Assembly: GCF_000739435.1 (NCBI RefSeq)
Contig: NZ_CP009159.1
Location: forward strand, 372,001-436,000
DNA from: Actinobacillus suis ATCC 33415
GTDB lineage: Bacteria > Pseudomonadota > Gammaproteobacteria > Enterobacterales > Pasteurellaceae
Reading direction: 5' to 3'
DNA length: 64,000 nucleotides
Positions 1-9,534 of this stretch are shown piece by piece. The notes beneath the pieces are model-generated. The model was not told where the DNA came from, did no database searches, and saw only the letters and a program-made list of their open reading frames with translations. The position numbers and the translations under genes were made by a program. The first letter of the stretch is position 1, and the number at the start of each line of letters is the position of its first letter.

Positions 1-342
1 TTTCCACGCGCCGTTACGGCTTTTTTGCATATCACCGCTAATTTTACCTTGTTTCTTTTTCGGTTTTTGATCGCTCAATGCCCAATAGGTTTTTTCGATT
101 TTATGTTGTTCAAATAGGTGATAAAAGTGTACGGCTGCTTGTTTATTCAAGGCAAAAATCAATAAGCCGGACGTGACTTTATCTAAGCGATGTACCAGCC
201 ATACTTGTTCCACTTGTAATTGTTTAGCGAGTTTTTCGGTTAATCCGACCGCTTCCTCGTCTTTGTGTACACTCACGCCGACCGGTTTATCAATCACAAC
301 AAAGTCGTGATGTTGGAAGCAAATAGTCAATTTTTCAGTCAT
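1..342 (-). CDS. RluA-family RNA pseudouridine synthase (partial, 3' end outside window)
   Basis: Only the first 114 codons are present, because the gene runs off the left edge. The start is the ATG at 342. The catalytic motif HRLDKVTSG sits at about residues 51-59, with Asp54 as the nucleophile expected in all RluA-type synthases. The preceding VVIDKPVGVSVHK segment is the usual first core strand. The family isomerises uridine to pseudouridine in rRNA or tRNA. There is no N-terminal S4 domain, so this resembles the short RluA/TruC-like members. The specific RNA target cannot be told from the fragment. It diverges from the phosphatase gene starting at 392. Confidence 0.85.
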   Translation of the reverse strand, partial: MTEKLTICFQHHDFVVIDKPVGVSVHKDEEAVGLTEKLAKQLQVEQVWLVHRLDKVTSGLLIFALNKQAAVHFYHLFEQHKIEKTYWALSDQKPKKKQGKISGDMQKSRNGAWK

Positions 343-391
343 TTTTTGCTATACTCCGATAAATTTTGTCTATTTTAACAGGGAATTGAAT

Positions 392-1024
392 ATGGCACTC
401 AACATTTATTTAGTCCGTCACGGGAAAACTGTTTGGAATTTAGAAGGGCGTTTGCAAGGCTCCGGCGATTCACCTTTGGTTGAAGAAGGTATTGAAGGGG
501 CGAAAAAAGCGGGGAGAGCGTTAAAAGAGGTTAAATTTGCCGCTGCTTATTCGAGTATGCAAAAACGTGCGCAAGATACCGCAAATTATATTTTGGCAGA
601 AAATAGTGAGAAGAACATTCCGCACTTTCACCACTTCGGTTTAAATGAGTTTGATTTTGGGCTTTGGGAAGGTACGAAATCGGTAGATTTATACTCAAAT
701 GATGAATATTGGACGATGAAAAAAACACCGGCGGAATATCGTGCGGAAACTAATGGCGGTGAAACTTATGAAGATCTTTATAACCGAGTGATTAAAGTGT
801 TTAATCAAATTGCTCAGTTGCACCAAGATAATGAAAACGTATTAATTGTTGCACACGGTATGACATTAACCGTTCTCACAGCGGTATTACGAGGCTTGCA
901 TTGGTCGGAATGTCGTGATGAAACTAAACACAGTTTTGTGATTAACACCGCTATTAACCGAGCGGTTGTTGAGAATGGTAAGGCTGAATTAGTTGAGTTT
1001 AATCGCGTGGAACATTTGGCTTAG
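392..1024 (+). CDS. Histidine phosphatase family protein (phosphoglycerate mutase-like)
   Basis: A 210-residue protein of the branch-1 histidine phosphatase superfamily. The phospho-accepting histidine is in LVRHGKTVWN at about residues 7-16, and the second catalytic histidine is in IVAHGMTL near residue 155. An upstream in-frame TTG at 386 exists, but ATG 392 has AGGGA seven bases before it and gives the standard N-terminus. Members range from cofactor-dependent phosphoglycerate mutases to sugar- or nucleotide-phosphate phosphatases. The length and divergent core suggest a GpmB/CobC-like phosphatase rather than GpmA. The substrate is unknown. It stands alone and ends at a hairpin terminator. 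Confidence 0.85.
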   Translation: MALNIYLVRHGKTVWNLEGRLQGSGDSPLVEEGIEGAKKAGRALKEVKFAAAYSSMQKRAQDTANYILAENSEKNIPHFHHFGLNEFDFGLWEGTKSVDLYSNDEYWTMKKTPAEYRAETNGGETYEDLYNRVIKVFNQIAQLHQDNENVLIVAHGMTLTVLTAVLRGLHWSECRDETKHSFVINTAINRAVVENGKAELVEFNRVEHLA

Positions 1025-1047
1025 ACTTGCAAAAAAATCCCAAAATT

Positions 1048-1095
1048 AGACCGCTTATTTGCGTTGTTCAAATTAGCGGTCTTACTCTTTTTTAT
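1048..1095. terminator. Bidirectional terminator built from a facing uptake-signal pair
   Basis: AGACCGCT at 1048 pairs with AGCGGTCT ending at 1082, followed by a T-run. It lies between the convergent phosphatase and ruvX genes. The stem arms carry the AAGCGGT core of the Apl-type DNA uptake signal. Confidence 0.7.
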
Positions 1096-1505
1096 TGGGC
1101 TTCAAACCAGCTTTCTAAAATTAAGCAGGCGGAAATCGAATCCACTTTATCTTTTTTTAAGGCTTTGTAACCGCCCCGTTCAAAAATTTCCGCTTTCGCT
1201 GATACTGTTGTGAGGCGTTCGTCTTGTAACTCAACCGGCAAATTAAAACGTCCGTTTAAGCGATTCGCAAATTTTTTCGCTCTTTGGGTAAGCGGCTGTT
1301 CGCTGCCGTCCATATTGAGCGGTAAGCCGACCACTAAGCGTTCCGGTTGCCATTCTTTGATCACTTTTTCAATTTGATCCCAGTTCGGAATCCCGTCTTG
1401 CGCTTTAAAAGAGGGAAGTCCCTGCGCCGTACCGGTAATATCCTGCCCGACTGCACAGCCGATGCTGTAAGTACCGAAATCAAATGCGAGAATTGTTCTT
1501 GCCAT
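1092..1505 (-). CDS. ruvX: Putative pre-16S rRNA nuclease / Holliday junction resolvase-like YqgF
   Basis: A 137-residue RNase H-fold protein of the YqgF/RuvX family, implicated in processing the 5' end of 16S rRNA. The first acidic strand is [15 protein letters not shown] at about residues 5-19. The family motif DERLTT is near residue 96, and the C-terminal [10 protein letters not shown] helix carries the last acidic residue. I chose the ATG at 1505 (MARTIL) over an in-frame ATG at 1520 because it gives the family's usual N-terminus. It lies downstream of yqgE and rsmE on the same strand, a conserved gamma-proteobacterial neighbourhood. Confidence 0.92.
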
Positions 1506-1556
1506 ATTATCCTTTTGCAAAAAATTGTTTATTTTCGACCGCTACTTAAGCCATCA

Positions 1557-2117
1557 TTAGGCTCTGCCGGCACGGGCTAACACACCTGAAATACCGAGCA
1601 TTTCATTTGCTTCTACCCAACGTTCTAAATAACCGGTTTCGAATAAGGTTTTGTCGTTCGCATCGGATACCAACCAATAATTGCGTGCGATTTCTTGTTC
1701 GAGTTGTTCCGGTTTCCACGTGGCACAACCTAAACAGACAATAAATTTTTCCGGCGCTTCTGGTTTACCAAGGCTATCCAGCACATCGCCTGATGTAGTT
1801 AACAAAATATTATCGGTAACACGATAGCTATGTAAAAATTCTTGTTCGGTTTTGGTGTGAATAATAAAGCCCCGATCTTGACTGACCGGCCCGCCGCTTA
1901 AGACCATCTGATCTTTATGGTAATTACGTTGATTCGCCATTTGAAAATCCATACGGGTAATCAATTCCAAAACGGATAAGTCGGTCGGTGTATTAATTAC
2001 TAAGCCCATCGCGCCATTACTGTTATGTTCGCAGATATAAATTACCGTGCGATCAAAGTAGTCATCATCAATTTCCGGCGTTGCAATCAAAAATTTGCCT
2101 TGTAAATTTTCTAACAT
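1557..2117 (-). CDS. yqgE: UPF0301/AlgH family protein YqgE
   Basis: A 186-residue protein of the YqgE/AlgH family (DUF179). It begins [18 protein letters not shown] and contains AMGLVINTP near residue 42, both typical of the family. The biochemical role is not established; AlgH in Pseudomonas was named from alginate regulation. The start at 2117 is supported by GGAGATAT just upstream and by a TAATG overlap: the last A of the rsmE stop is the first A of this ATG, implying translational coupling. It normally sits next to yqgF/ruvX, as here. Confidence 0.92.
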   Translation of the reverse strand: MLENLQGKFLIATPEIDDDYFDRTVIYICEHNSNGAMGLVINTPTDLSVLELITRMDFQMANQRNYHKDQMVLSGGPVSQDRGFIIHTKTEQEFLHSYRVTDNILLTTSGDVLDSLGKPEAPEKFIVCLGCATWKPEQLEQEIARNYWLVSDANDKTLFETGYLERWVEANEMLGISGVLARAGRA

Positions 2118-2848
2118 TAAATATCTCCAAAACAAACCTGTAGGGCGGTAATTGCCGCAAGGGAGGCGGTTTCCGTACGCAAGACTCGTTTGCCGAGTAA
2201 AACTTCGGTAAAGCCTTGAGTTTCAGTCATCGCGATTTCTTCAGCGGATAAGCCGCCTTCCGAACCGATTAATAAACGTACGCCAGCTTCAGGCACATTT
2301 GGCAGCTGGCGAATGGTGTATTTCGCACGAGGATGCAGATTTAATTTCAGCATATCATCTTGTTCTTTGCACCAGTCGGTCAGTTTCATAATCGGGCGAA
2401 TTTCAGGAATTTCATTACGTCCGCATTGTTCACAAGCGGCAATCGCAATTTTTTGCCATTGCTGTAGTTTTTTGTCTTGGCGTTCATCGTTAAGTTTTAC
2501 CCCACAGCGTTCAGACCAAAGCGGAGTAATGGTTTTTACGCCTAGCTCAACCGATTTTTGAATGGTAAATTCCATCCGATCGCCGCGAGAAATCACTTGC
2601 CCTAAATGGATCGCTAAATTGGATTCACGATTATCCAATTCGCTGCTATCAATTTTTGCAATAATTTGCTTTTTTCCAACCGCTTGTAATGTCGCGTGGA
2701 AAATGTGGTTTGATCCGTCAAATAAAATAATTTGATCGCCTTCCGCCATACGTAATACACGACCGACGTGATTAGTTGCATCTTCACTTAAAATACAACT
2801 GGTTTGATTCGCTAATAATTCAGGATGGTAAATTCTTGGAATGCGCAT
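2117..2848 (-). CDS. rsmE: 16S rRNA (uracil-1498-N3)-methyltransferase
   Basis: A SPOUT-class methyltransferase of 243 residues that makes m3U1498 in 16S rRNA using SAM. The N-terminal [12 protein letters not shown] matches the family's PUA-like RNA-binding start, which decides for ATG 2848 over two in-frame ATGs further upstream. The SAM-binding knot shows [10 protein letters not shown] and the diagnostic [11 protein letters not shown] near the C-terminus. It overlaps yqgE by one base and probably heads the rsmE-yqgE-ruvX run. Confidence 0.95.
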   Translation of the reverse strand: MRIPRIYHPELLANQTSCILSEDATNHVGRVLRMAEGDQIILFDGSNHIFHATLQAVGKKQIIAKIDSSELDNRESNLAIHLGQVISRGDRMEFTIQKSVELGVKTITPLWSERCGVKLNDERQDKKLQQWQKIAIAACEQCGRNEIPEIRPIMKLTDWCKEQDDMLKLNLHPRAKYTIRQLPNVPEAGVRLLIGSEGGLSAEEIAMTETQGFTEVLLGKRVLRTETASLAAITALQVCFGDI

Positions 2849-2989
2849 AAGATATTCTTTCATTAACAATAATATGCTTATTGTAATGGAAATTGCCTGT
2901 TAAATAAATTTTTGCAAAATATTTCTAGAATTTCACCGCTTGATGGCGTAAATTGATAGAGATTCATTCTTTCAAAAGGAGGCTAAGTT

Positions 2990-4423
2990 ATGGATTTTAT
3001 TTATGTCGCAGTGGGTGTTGCGCTGATTGCTATTTTAGTGCTTTCATTGGTAATTGCATTGCTATTTCGCCGAGTGGTGAAAACCAATGAAGTACACATT
3101 GTACAGTCGGGCGGAAAGACCACCTCTTATGGTAAAGATACCGGAAATGGTAACGTTTATTATGCGTTTCCTTCATGGTTACCTGTGATTGGTGTGAGTA
3201 CGATTGTGCTGCCGGTTTCGGTCTTTTCTATCAAAATTGATAACTACGAAGCATATGATTTAGAACGTTTGCCTTTTGTGGTGGATATCACCGCTTTCTT
3301 CCGTGTATCCGATTCAAATCTTGCCGCACAACGTGTGTCGGATTTCCATGATATGAATATTCAATTGGTTGATATTATCCAAGGCTCGGTGCGTTCGATT
3401 CTTTCAAGCCGTAATTTAAACGATATTTTACAAGTACGTTCGGAATTGGGTGATGATTTTACCCAAGCGGTCAAAGAACAATTGAAAAATTGGGGGATTG
3501 AGCCGGTTAAGAATATTGAACTGATGGATATTCGTGATAGCGGCAATTCAAAAGTAATTTTCAATATTATGGAAATTAAAAAATCATTTATTGAAAAAGA
3601 GAGCCGTGTCGAAGTCGCTCGTAACCAAAAAGAAGCACAAATTGCGGAAATTGAAGCGAAAAAAGAAGCGGATGTAAAACGCCAAGAGGCGGAAAAAGAA
3701 GTCGGCTTAAAAACGGTAGAAAATCAACGAGAAGTGGCGGTGTCTAACGAACAAGCGCAACAGTTGGTGAAAGAGCAAGAAAAAATCACTAAAGAACGCG
3801 AGATGGAAGTCAAACGTGTTGCGGAAGTAAAACAAGCGGAAATTGCCAAAGATGTTGAAATTGTAAAAGCGGATCAGGAAAAACGTACACAAGAAATTAA
3901 GGCGGAAGCGAATAAAAATGCGTTGATTATTGATTCTGAAGCTGAAAAACAACATCAAATTTTAGTAGCGGAAGGTGAAAAACAAAAAGCGTTTTTAGCT
4001 GCTGAAGCATTGCTTGAAACAAAAGATAAAGAAGCGCAAGGTATTGCGAAAATCGGTTCGGCAGAAGCAGAAGCGAAGCAAAAACTGGAGATTTCATTAG
4101 TATCCGGTCAAATTGAATTAGCGAAAGAAATCGGGGGTAATGAAGGTTATCAAAGCTACTTGATCAGTATTCGTCAAATTGAAGCAAATCAGGCGATTGG
4201 TATTGAACAAGCGAAAGCACTTTCAAATTCAGATATGAAATTTATCATTAATGATGAAAAAGTGGATAAAGGTATTCAGCGCGTAGGTGAGTTATTCAGT
4301 TCGACCGGCGGCACGAAAATTGCTGCAACGTTGGAAGGATTAAACCAATCAGACTTAGGTAAGGCATTAATTGGTAAGTTTTTAGGTACTAACGGCTCGG
4401 AGCCTAAAACATCGGATAAATAG
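2990..4423 (+). CDS. Flotillin/SPFH-domain membrane scaffold protein (YqiK-like)
   Basis: A 477-residue protein. It has an N-terminal membrane segment (about residues 5-28), an SPFH/prohibitin domain (about 30-190) and a long charged coiled coil rich in Glu, Ala and Lys (about 195-360) with EAEKQ/EAEAK-type flotillin repeats. The strong ribosome site AAAGGAGG lies nine bases before the ATG. Flotillins assemble into membrane microdomains and influence fluidity and signalling. No NfeD-like partner gene is adjacent, which is unusual for bacterial flotillins. Flanking genes face the other way, so this is a single-gene unit. Confidence 0.88.
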   Translation: MDFIYVAVGVALIAILVLSLVIALLFRRVVKTNEVHIVQSGGKTTSYGKDTGNGNVYYAFPSWLPVIGVSTIVLPVSVFSIKIDNYEAYDLERLPFVVDITAFFRVSDSNLAAQRVSDFHDMNIQLVDIIQGSVRSILSSRNLNDILQVRSELGDDFTQAVKEQLKNWGIEPVKNIELMDIRDSGNSKVIFNIMEIKKSFIEKESRVEVARNQKEAQIAEIEAKKEADVKRQEAEKEVGLKTVENQREVAVSNEQAQQLVKEQEKITKEREMEVKRVAEVKQAEIAKDVEIVKADQEKRTQEIKAEANKNALIIDSEAEKQHQILVAEGEKQKAFLAAEALLETKDKEAQGIAKIGSAEAEAKQKLEISLVSGQIELAKEIGGNEGYQSYLISIRQIEANQAIGIEQAKALSNSDMKFIINDEKVDKGIQRVGELFSSTGGTKIAATLEGLNQSDLGKALIGKFLGTNGSEPKTSDK

Positions 4424-4428
4424 GTTAA

Positions 4429-4490
4429 ACAAGCGGTCGAATTTTTTCTATTTTTTGCAAAAAATAATGGAAAAACGACCGCTTGTTTTT
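4429..4490. terminator. Bidirectional terminator from a facing uptake-signal pair
   Basis: ACAAGCGGTCG at 4429 and CGACCGCTTGT ending at 4486 are perfect inverted copies of the Apl-type uptake signal. A T-run follows. It separates the convergent flotillin and nrdB genes. Confidence 0.75.
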
Positions 4491-4492
4491 AT

Positions 4493-5623
4493 TTAGAGTT
4501 CAAAACTGTCAAAATCATTCGTATCGACTTTAGCATCGATTTGCCCAACCAAATAGGAGCTGACTTCGACTTCTTGCGGTGCAACTTGTACGTTATCAGA
4601 CACCAACCAAGCATTAATCCACGGAATCGGATTTGAAGCGGTGGCAAAAGGGCGAGGTAATCCGACCGCTTGCATTCGAATATTGGTAATATATTCGACA
4701 TATTTCACCAAAATATCTTCATTTAAACCAATCATTGAACCGTCTTTAAATAAATACGCCGCCCATTCTTTTTCTTGTTCTGCCGCTGCCACAAAAAGCT
4801 CATAAGCTTCTTGTTTACATTCTTCGGCAATTTGTGCCATTTCCGGATCATCTTGTCCGGCTGCCATAATGTTCAACATATTTTGTGTGCCGGTTAAATG
4901 TAGGTATTCATCACGTGCGATAAATTTGATGATTTTGGCATTACCTTCCATTAACTGACGCTCGGCAAACGCAAAAGAACAAGCGAACGACACGTAAAAA
5001 CGAATCGCCTCCAGTACGTTCACACTCATTAAGCATAAATAAAGTTGGCGTTTTAAGTTACGTAAGGTCACTTGGTATTGCTTGCCGTCCACCGTATAAC
5101 AACCTTCTCCGTAGAGTGTATAAAGTTGCGAATCTCGAATTAAATCATCGTAGTAGCAAGAAATATCTTTCGCACGTTTAATAATTTCTTCGTTAGTTAC
5201 GATATCGTCAAACACAATCGACGGATCATTCACGATATTACGGATGATATGCGTGTAAGAACGTGAGTGGATCGTTTCGGAAAATGTCCAGGTTTCGATC
5301 CAAGTTTCCAACTCCGGAATCGATACTAACGGCAAAAATGCCACGTTCGGGCTGCGACCTTGAATAGAATCAAGTAATGTTTGATATTTTAAGTTACTGA
5401 TAAAAATATGTTTTTCGTGTTCCGGCAATGATTGGTAGTCGATACGATCTTGCGAGACATCAACTTCTTCCGGACGCCAGAAAAATGAGAGTTGTTTTTC
5501 GATTAACTTTTCAAATAATTCATATTTTTGTTGGTCATAACGGGCGACATTGACATTTTGCCCGAAAAACATCGGTTCTTTTAATTGATTATTTTTATTT
5601 TGTGAGAAAGTGGTATATGCCAT
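4493..5623 (-). CDS. nrdB: Ribonucleoside-diphosphate reductase class Ia, beta subunit
   Basis: The 376-residue R2 subunit, which holds the diiron-tyrosyl radical cofactor of aerobic ribonucleotide reductase. [15 protein letters not shown] carries iron ligands Glu and His and the radical tyrosine (Y122 of the E. coli protein). [11 protein letters not shown] carries the later Glu/His ligands. The C-terminal tail ending NDFDSFEL is the peptide that docks into NrdA. It lies 152 bp downstream of nrdA on the same strand, with a hairpin-rich spacer between them. Confidence 0.97.
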   Translation of the reverse strand: MAYTTFSQNKNNQLKEPMFFGQNVNVARYDQQKYELFEKLIEKQLSFFWRPEEVDVSQDRIDYQSLPEHEKHIFISNLKYQTLLDSIQGRSPNVAFLPLVSIPELETWIETWTFSETIHSRSYTHIIRNIVNDPSIVFDDIVTNEEIIKRAKDISCYYDDLIRDSQLYTLYGEGCYTVDGKQYQVTLRNLKRQLYLCLMSVNVLEAIRFYVSFACSFAFAERQLMEGNAKIIKFIARDEYLHLTGTQNMLNIMAAGQDDPEMAQIAEECKQEAYELFVAAAEQEKEWAAYLFKDGSMIGLNEDILVKYVEYITNIRMQAVGLPRPFATASNPIPWINAWLVSDNVQVAPQEVEVSSYLVGQIDAKVDTNDFDSFEL

Positions 5624-5650
5624 TTTGTATCCTTTTTGAATTGCCCAAGC

Positions 5651-5760
5651 ACGGCAAGCCGTACGTGGTTATGATCAGCCTTCGGCTGAGTGAGCCACGC
5701 TGTGGCTCTTAATATTCTCCGAATTATTTCTGTATTCTCCGTGTATTCCGTGGTTAGCTA
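5651..5760. repeat. Hairpin-rich intergenic repeat between nrdA and nrdB
   Basis: Contains three consecutive small palindromes: ACGG-CAAG-CCGT at 5651-5662, TCAGCCTTCGGCTGA at 5675-5689 and GAGCCACGCTGTGGCTC at 5692-5708. They are followed by reiterated TATTCTCCG/TATTCCGTGG units to 5755. No coding potential was seen. It looks like a short dispersed intergenic element inserted inside the nrdAB transcript. Confidence 0.55.
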
Positions 5761-5775
5761 AATTCATGCTAGACA

Positions 5776-8046
5776 CTAAATTTTGCAGGCGCCGCCGGCA
5801 CAACCGTCATTTAAATCTTGTTGGGCGTCTTCCGCTCCGTCTCTGGTATTTTGGTAATAGAGCGTTTTTAATCCGTATTTATAAGCGGTTAGTAAATCGG
5901 CAAGTAAGCGTTTCATCGGTACTTTGCCGTCTTCAAATTTTTGCGGGTCATAATTGGTATTTGCCGAAATCGCCTGATCAATGAATTTCTGCATAATACC
6001 GACCAGCTGTAAGTAACCGCTCATATCGGGGATATCCCATAATAGTTCGTATTGTGAACGGAGCTTTTCATATTCCGGCACAACTTGTTTTAAGATACCG
6101 TCTTTTGAGGCTTTGATACTCACGTAGCCACGCGGCGGCTCAATACCGTTGGTTGCATTAGAAATTTGCGAGGAAGTTTCTGACGGCATTAATGAGCTTA
6201 ATGTTGAGTTACGTAAACCGAATTGCTTAATTTCTGCACGCAAGCTTTCCCAATCATAATGCAACGGTTCTGTTGTCAGGTTATCCAATTCTTTTTTATA
6301 GCTATCAATCGGTAAAATGCCTTGAGCATAGCTAGTCTCGTCAAATAACTTACAAGCACCTTGTTCTTTGGCTAAATTGAGCGAGGCTTTCAGCAAATAA
6401 TATTGCATCGCTTCAAAGGTTCTGTGCGTAAGCGCATTGGCAGAACCGTCTGAATAACGCACGCCGTTTTTCGCTAAGTAATAAGCGTAGTTGATGACCC
6501 CGATGCCAAGCGAACGGCGAGCTAATGCGGCGTGTTTTGCCGCTTTCACCGGATAATCTTGATAATCTAACAAGGCATCTAGCGCGCGTACCACTAAGTC
6601 GGCAAGCGGTTCAAATTCATCTAAATTTTGCAAAGTACCTAAGTTAAATGCTGAAAGGGTACAGAGTGCGATTTCTCCGTTTTCATCGTTAATATCGTTC
6701 AGTGGTTTGGTCGGCAATGCGATTTCTAAACACAAATTGGATTGTTTGATCGGTGCAACTTGTGGATTAAACGGCGAATGCGTATTGCAATGATCGACAT
6801 TTTGAATATAAATACGACCAGTTGAGGCACGTTCCTGCATAAGTAGTGAAAATAACTCAACCGCTTTCACACTGCGTTTGCGAATAGTCGGATCTTGTTC
6901 ATATTGCAGATAAAGTTGTTCAAATTTGTCTTGATCAGCAAAAAACGCTTCATACAAACCATCGACATCAGACGGGCTGAATAAGGTGATTTCGCCACCC
7001 TTAATTAAGCGTTGATACATCAGCTTGTTGAGCTGTACGCCGTAGTCCATATGACGACAGCGGTTGTCTTCCACACCTCGATTGTTTTTTAACACCAATA
7101 AACTTTCTACTTCCAAGTGCCATAGCGGGTAATAAACCGTTGCAGCGCCGCCACGTACACCGCCTTGAGAGCAAGATTTCACCGCACTTTGGAAATGCTT
7201 ATAAAACGGAATGCAACCAGTGTGGAAAGCTTCTCCTTGACGAATCGGGCTGCCTAAGGCACGGATTGCACCGGTGTTAATGCCAATGCCCGCACGTTGC
7301 GACACATATTTAATAATCGCAGCGGAAGTAGCATTGATTGAATCCAAACTATCGCCGCATTCAATTAATACACAAGAACTAAACTGACGAGTCGGTGTTC
7401 TTACCCCCGACATAATCGGGGTAGGCAATGAAATTTTGAAGGTTGAAGTCGCATCGTAAAAGCGTTTTACATAATCCAAACGTATGGCTTTCGGATATTT
7501 CGAAAACAAGCAGGCAGCAACTAGCAGATATAAGAATTGTGCCGACTCATAGATCTCACCGGTCACTCGATTTTGGACTAAATATTTTCCTTCGAGCTGT
7601 TTGACCGCCGCATAGGAAAAATCCATATCTCGGCTGTGTACGAGGAACTCATTCATTAACTGCCATTCTTGTTCAGTATAGTCGGTTAACAGCGCTTGAT
7701 CGTATTTACCGAGTGCAACCAGCTTTTTAATATGAGTGAATAAATGAGGTGGGGTGAAGTCCCCGTAAGCTTTTTTACGCAGATGAAACATCGCTAAACG
7801 CGCAGCAAGATATTGATAATCCGGCGTTTCGGTACTGATTAAATCAGCGGCAGCTTTGATGATTGTCTCGTGAATATCAGCAGTGCGAATACCTTGGTAA
7901 AACTGAATATGGGCGCTCAGTTCCACTTGTGATACCGATACATTCTGTAAGCCTTCGGCAGCCCAAGTAATAACACGATGAATTTTGTCCAAATCAAACG
8001 GCTCTTGTTGCCCGCTACGTTTGGTTACCATCAATGTTTTCTGCAT
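5776..8046 (-). CDS. nrdA: Ribonucleoside-diphosphate reductase class Ia, alpha subunit
   Basis: The 756-residue R1 subunit that reduces NDPs to dNDPs. An ATP-cone domain occupies roughly residues 5-95 and begins MVTKRSGQQEPFDLDKI. The active-site cysteines are seen in FSSCVLIECGDS (C225 equivalent), SNLCLEIALPT (thiyl-radical C439 equivalent) and ALCTLSAFNLG (C462 equivalent). The C-terminus ends CAGGACKI, the redox-relay cysteine pair. The ribosome site is AAGGAGAC. Two NrdR-like boxes lie 30-80 bp upstream. Confidence 0.97.
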   Translation of the reverse strand: MQKTLMVTKRSGQQEPFDLDKIHRVITWAAEGLQNVSVSQVELSAHIQFYQGIRTADIHETIIKAAADLISTETPDYQYLAARLAMFHLRKKAYGDFTPPHLFTHIKKLVALGKYDQALLTDYTEQEWQLMNEFLVHSRDMDFSYAAVKQLEGKYLVQNRVTGEIYESAQFLYLLVAACLFSKYPKAIRLDYVKRFYDATSTFKISLPTPIMSGVRTPTRQFSSCVLIECGDSLDSINATSAAIIKYVSQRAGIGINTGAIRALGSPIRQGEAFHTGCIPFYKHFQSAVKSCSQGGVRGGAATVYYPLWHLEVESLLVLKNNRGVEDNRCRHMDYGVQLNKLMYQRLIKGGEITLFSPSDVDGLYEAFFADQDKFEQLYLQYEQDPTIRKRSVKAVELFSLLMQERASTGRIYIQNVDHCNTHSPFNPQVAPIKQSNLCLEIALPTKPLNDINDENGEIALCTLSAFNLGTLQNLDEFEPLADLVVRALDALLDYQDYPVKAAKHAALARRSLGIGVINYAYYLAKNGVRYSDGSANALTHRTFEAMQYYLLKASLNLAKEQGACKLFDETSYAQGILPIDSYKKELDNLTTEPLHYDWESLRAEIKQFGLRNSTLSSLMPSETSSQISNATNGIEPPRGYVSIKASKDGILKQVVPEYEKLRSQYELLWDIPDMSGYLQLVGIMQKFIDQAISANTNYDPQKFEDGKVPMKRLLADLLTAYKYGLKTLYYQNTRDGAEDAQQDLNDGCAGGACKI

Positions 8047-8077
8047 AAAATGTGTCTCCTTTTATCTTATTGTTTAA

Positions 8078-8123
8078 CCACTATATGTTGTGGTTTTGAA
8101 ATTCCTATATACAAGATATTGTT
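8078..8123 (-). promoter_or_regulatory. Candidate tandem NrdR boxes upstream of nrdA
   Basis: CCACTATATGTTGTGG (8078-8093) and ATACAAGATATTGTTT (8108-8123) match the NrdR consensus ACACTATATATTGTGT at about 13 and 12 of 16 positions. Their centres are 30 bp apart, about three helical turns, the arrangement used by the NrdR repressor. This is inferred from the pattern only. Confidence 0.65.
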
Positions 8124-8217
8124 TTATTCAAACGGATGCAAGCAGAAAATTTTGTAAAAGGATATTGACAAAAGATAAGTGATTGAAGATATGGCAATTC
8201 GAGAAATGTAAAAAAAT

Positions 8218-8245
8218 AAACCCCTGAAAATCAATTCAGGGGTTT
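8218..8245 (-). terminator. Rho-independent terminator after the phosphoesterase gene
   Basis: AAACCCCTGAA pairs with TTCAGGGGTTT. On the minus strand a U-rich tract follows, so it ends the transcript of the gene at 8263-9342. Confidence 0.8.
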
Positions 8246-8262
8246 GCATAAAAAAACTAAGG

Positions 8263-9342
8263 TTATTTACCTTTTACGTCAATAATAAAGACTTCAGATT
8301 GCGAACCAAGCCGCATCGGTATGCCCCAAAAGCCGTAACCGGAGGTGACAAAATAATGTCCTAAACCAATTTTTTCATAGCCATAGTGCAGGCGATAAAT
8401 CACGTTAGTCATTAAATTTGCCGGAAAAATTTGTCCTTTATGCGTATGTCCGGACACCTGTAAATCAATCGGTAATTGCGAATGTTGCTCGATTTGCGTT
8501 GGGCGATGGTCAAGTAAAAACACCGGTAAATCCGAATTGACTGCCGTTAATAATTGAGCGGCACTCGGTCGGTTTTTTACGAGGTCATCGTTACGTCCGA
8601 TAATGGTAAATTTTCCGTTAATTTCGGCCGCTTGATCCCATAGTACTTGGATACCTGCTTTTTGAATTTCGGTGGCAATCGCTTGTTGCTTTCCGAAGAA
8701 ATCGTGATTACCCAAAGTGGCATAAACCCCTAAAGGCGCTTTAAGCTTAGCAAAATGCGGTTGCATATTTTCAGCTACATAAGCATCGGTATTGTCGTCC
8801 ATAATATCGCCGGGTAATAAAATCAGATCGACATTTTGCTGGTTAAAGATCTCCGCTAATTTATCTAATTGCTTTGCACCAAACCATTGCCCTAAGTGCA
8901 GATCACTTGCTACCCCAATACGCAGCGGTTGATCAAGCGGTTTATCCAATTGTACGGAATAATGCACTACTTTCGGAGTGTAAGCGTTATATAAGGCGAA
9001 CCCAACAATACCGAAAAATGCGAAAGGATAGGTAATTTTTAAGGCAAAATTGACCGCTTGTTTGCCTTTAAATAAGCGGTAAATCACCGCACAAGCAAGG
9101 CTAACGAATAATGCAAACAGCAATAGGGCGAGCATTAGCGCCGTAATTCTAAAACCGTTAAATGTTCGTGTGACGGTAAGAATCGCTAAGCCATTTGCTG
9201 CTAAATAGCTAATAAATGTTACGATCTTGCGTGATTTGGTAGATAAGTTGAATAGCCAACCTACGGTACGAGAAAAGTTAAATACGAGGCATTGCAAAAC
9301 AAGAATGGCAATTCCCGTAGTGATGTAATAACGATATTCCAA
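8263..9342 (-). CDS. Membrane-anchored metallophosphoesterase (YaeI/YkuE-like)
   Basis: The N-terminal half holds several hydrophobic helices (roughly four in the first 140 residues). The C-terminal half is a calcineurin-like phosphoesterase with the full metal-binding set: SDLHLG, GDIMDD, GNHDFF and SGHTHKG. Relatives act on membrane lipids, including lipid A precursors or phosphodiesters; the substrate here is unknown. Start: an ATG at 9408 is possible, but its extra residues look non-native. A TTG at 9342 has AAGGAAAG six bases upstream and leads straight into the first membrane helix, so I prefer it (359 residues). Confidence 0.8.
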   Translation of the reverse strand: MEYRYYITTGIAILVLQCLVFNFSRTVGWLFNLSTKSRKIVTFISYLAANGLAILTVTRTFNGFRITALMLALLLFALFVSLACAVIYRLFKGKQAVNFALKITYPFAFFGIVGFALYNAYTPKVVHYSVQLDKPLDQPLRIGVASDLHLGQWFGAKQLDKLAEIFNQQNVDLILLPGDIMDDNTDAYVAENMQPHFAKLKAPLGVYATLGNHDFFGKQQAIATEIQKAGIQVLWDQAAEINGKFTIIGRNDDLVKNRPSAAQLLTAVNSDLPVFLLDHRPTQIEQHSQLPIDLQVSGHTHKGQIFPANLMTNVIYRLHYGYEKIGLGHYFVTSGYGFWGIPMRLGSQSEVFIIDVKGK

Positions 9343-9412
9343 AAGCTTTCCTTTTTGTTTAAAAATAAAAAACGTGGGAATTGTAACGCAGATTGATTTT
9401 TCAAACAAAAGA

Positions 9413-9439
9413 AAAGCCCTATCGTGTAGATAGGGCTTT
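9413..9439 (-). terminator. Rho-independent terminator of katA
   Basis: AAAGCCCTATC pairs with GATAGGGCTTT around a five-base loop, followed on the minus strand by a U-rich stretch. It lies about 95 bp beyond the katA stop. The intervening bases hold no recognised feature. Confidence 0.8.
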
Positions 9440-9534
9440 GATAGAGCAAATGCATTTATGTAAGGAGGACTACTGTGTGCGATTATCTCGCGGGTTTTTG
9501 AACAGTTGCATTTGCTAATTTGGTGACTTCTAAA

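Noticed and set aside
9440..9534. Small RNA downstream of katA
   Set aside because: GGAGG and a short GC patch are present, but there is no promoter-terminator pair or recognisable RNA fold beyond the katA terminator.
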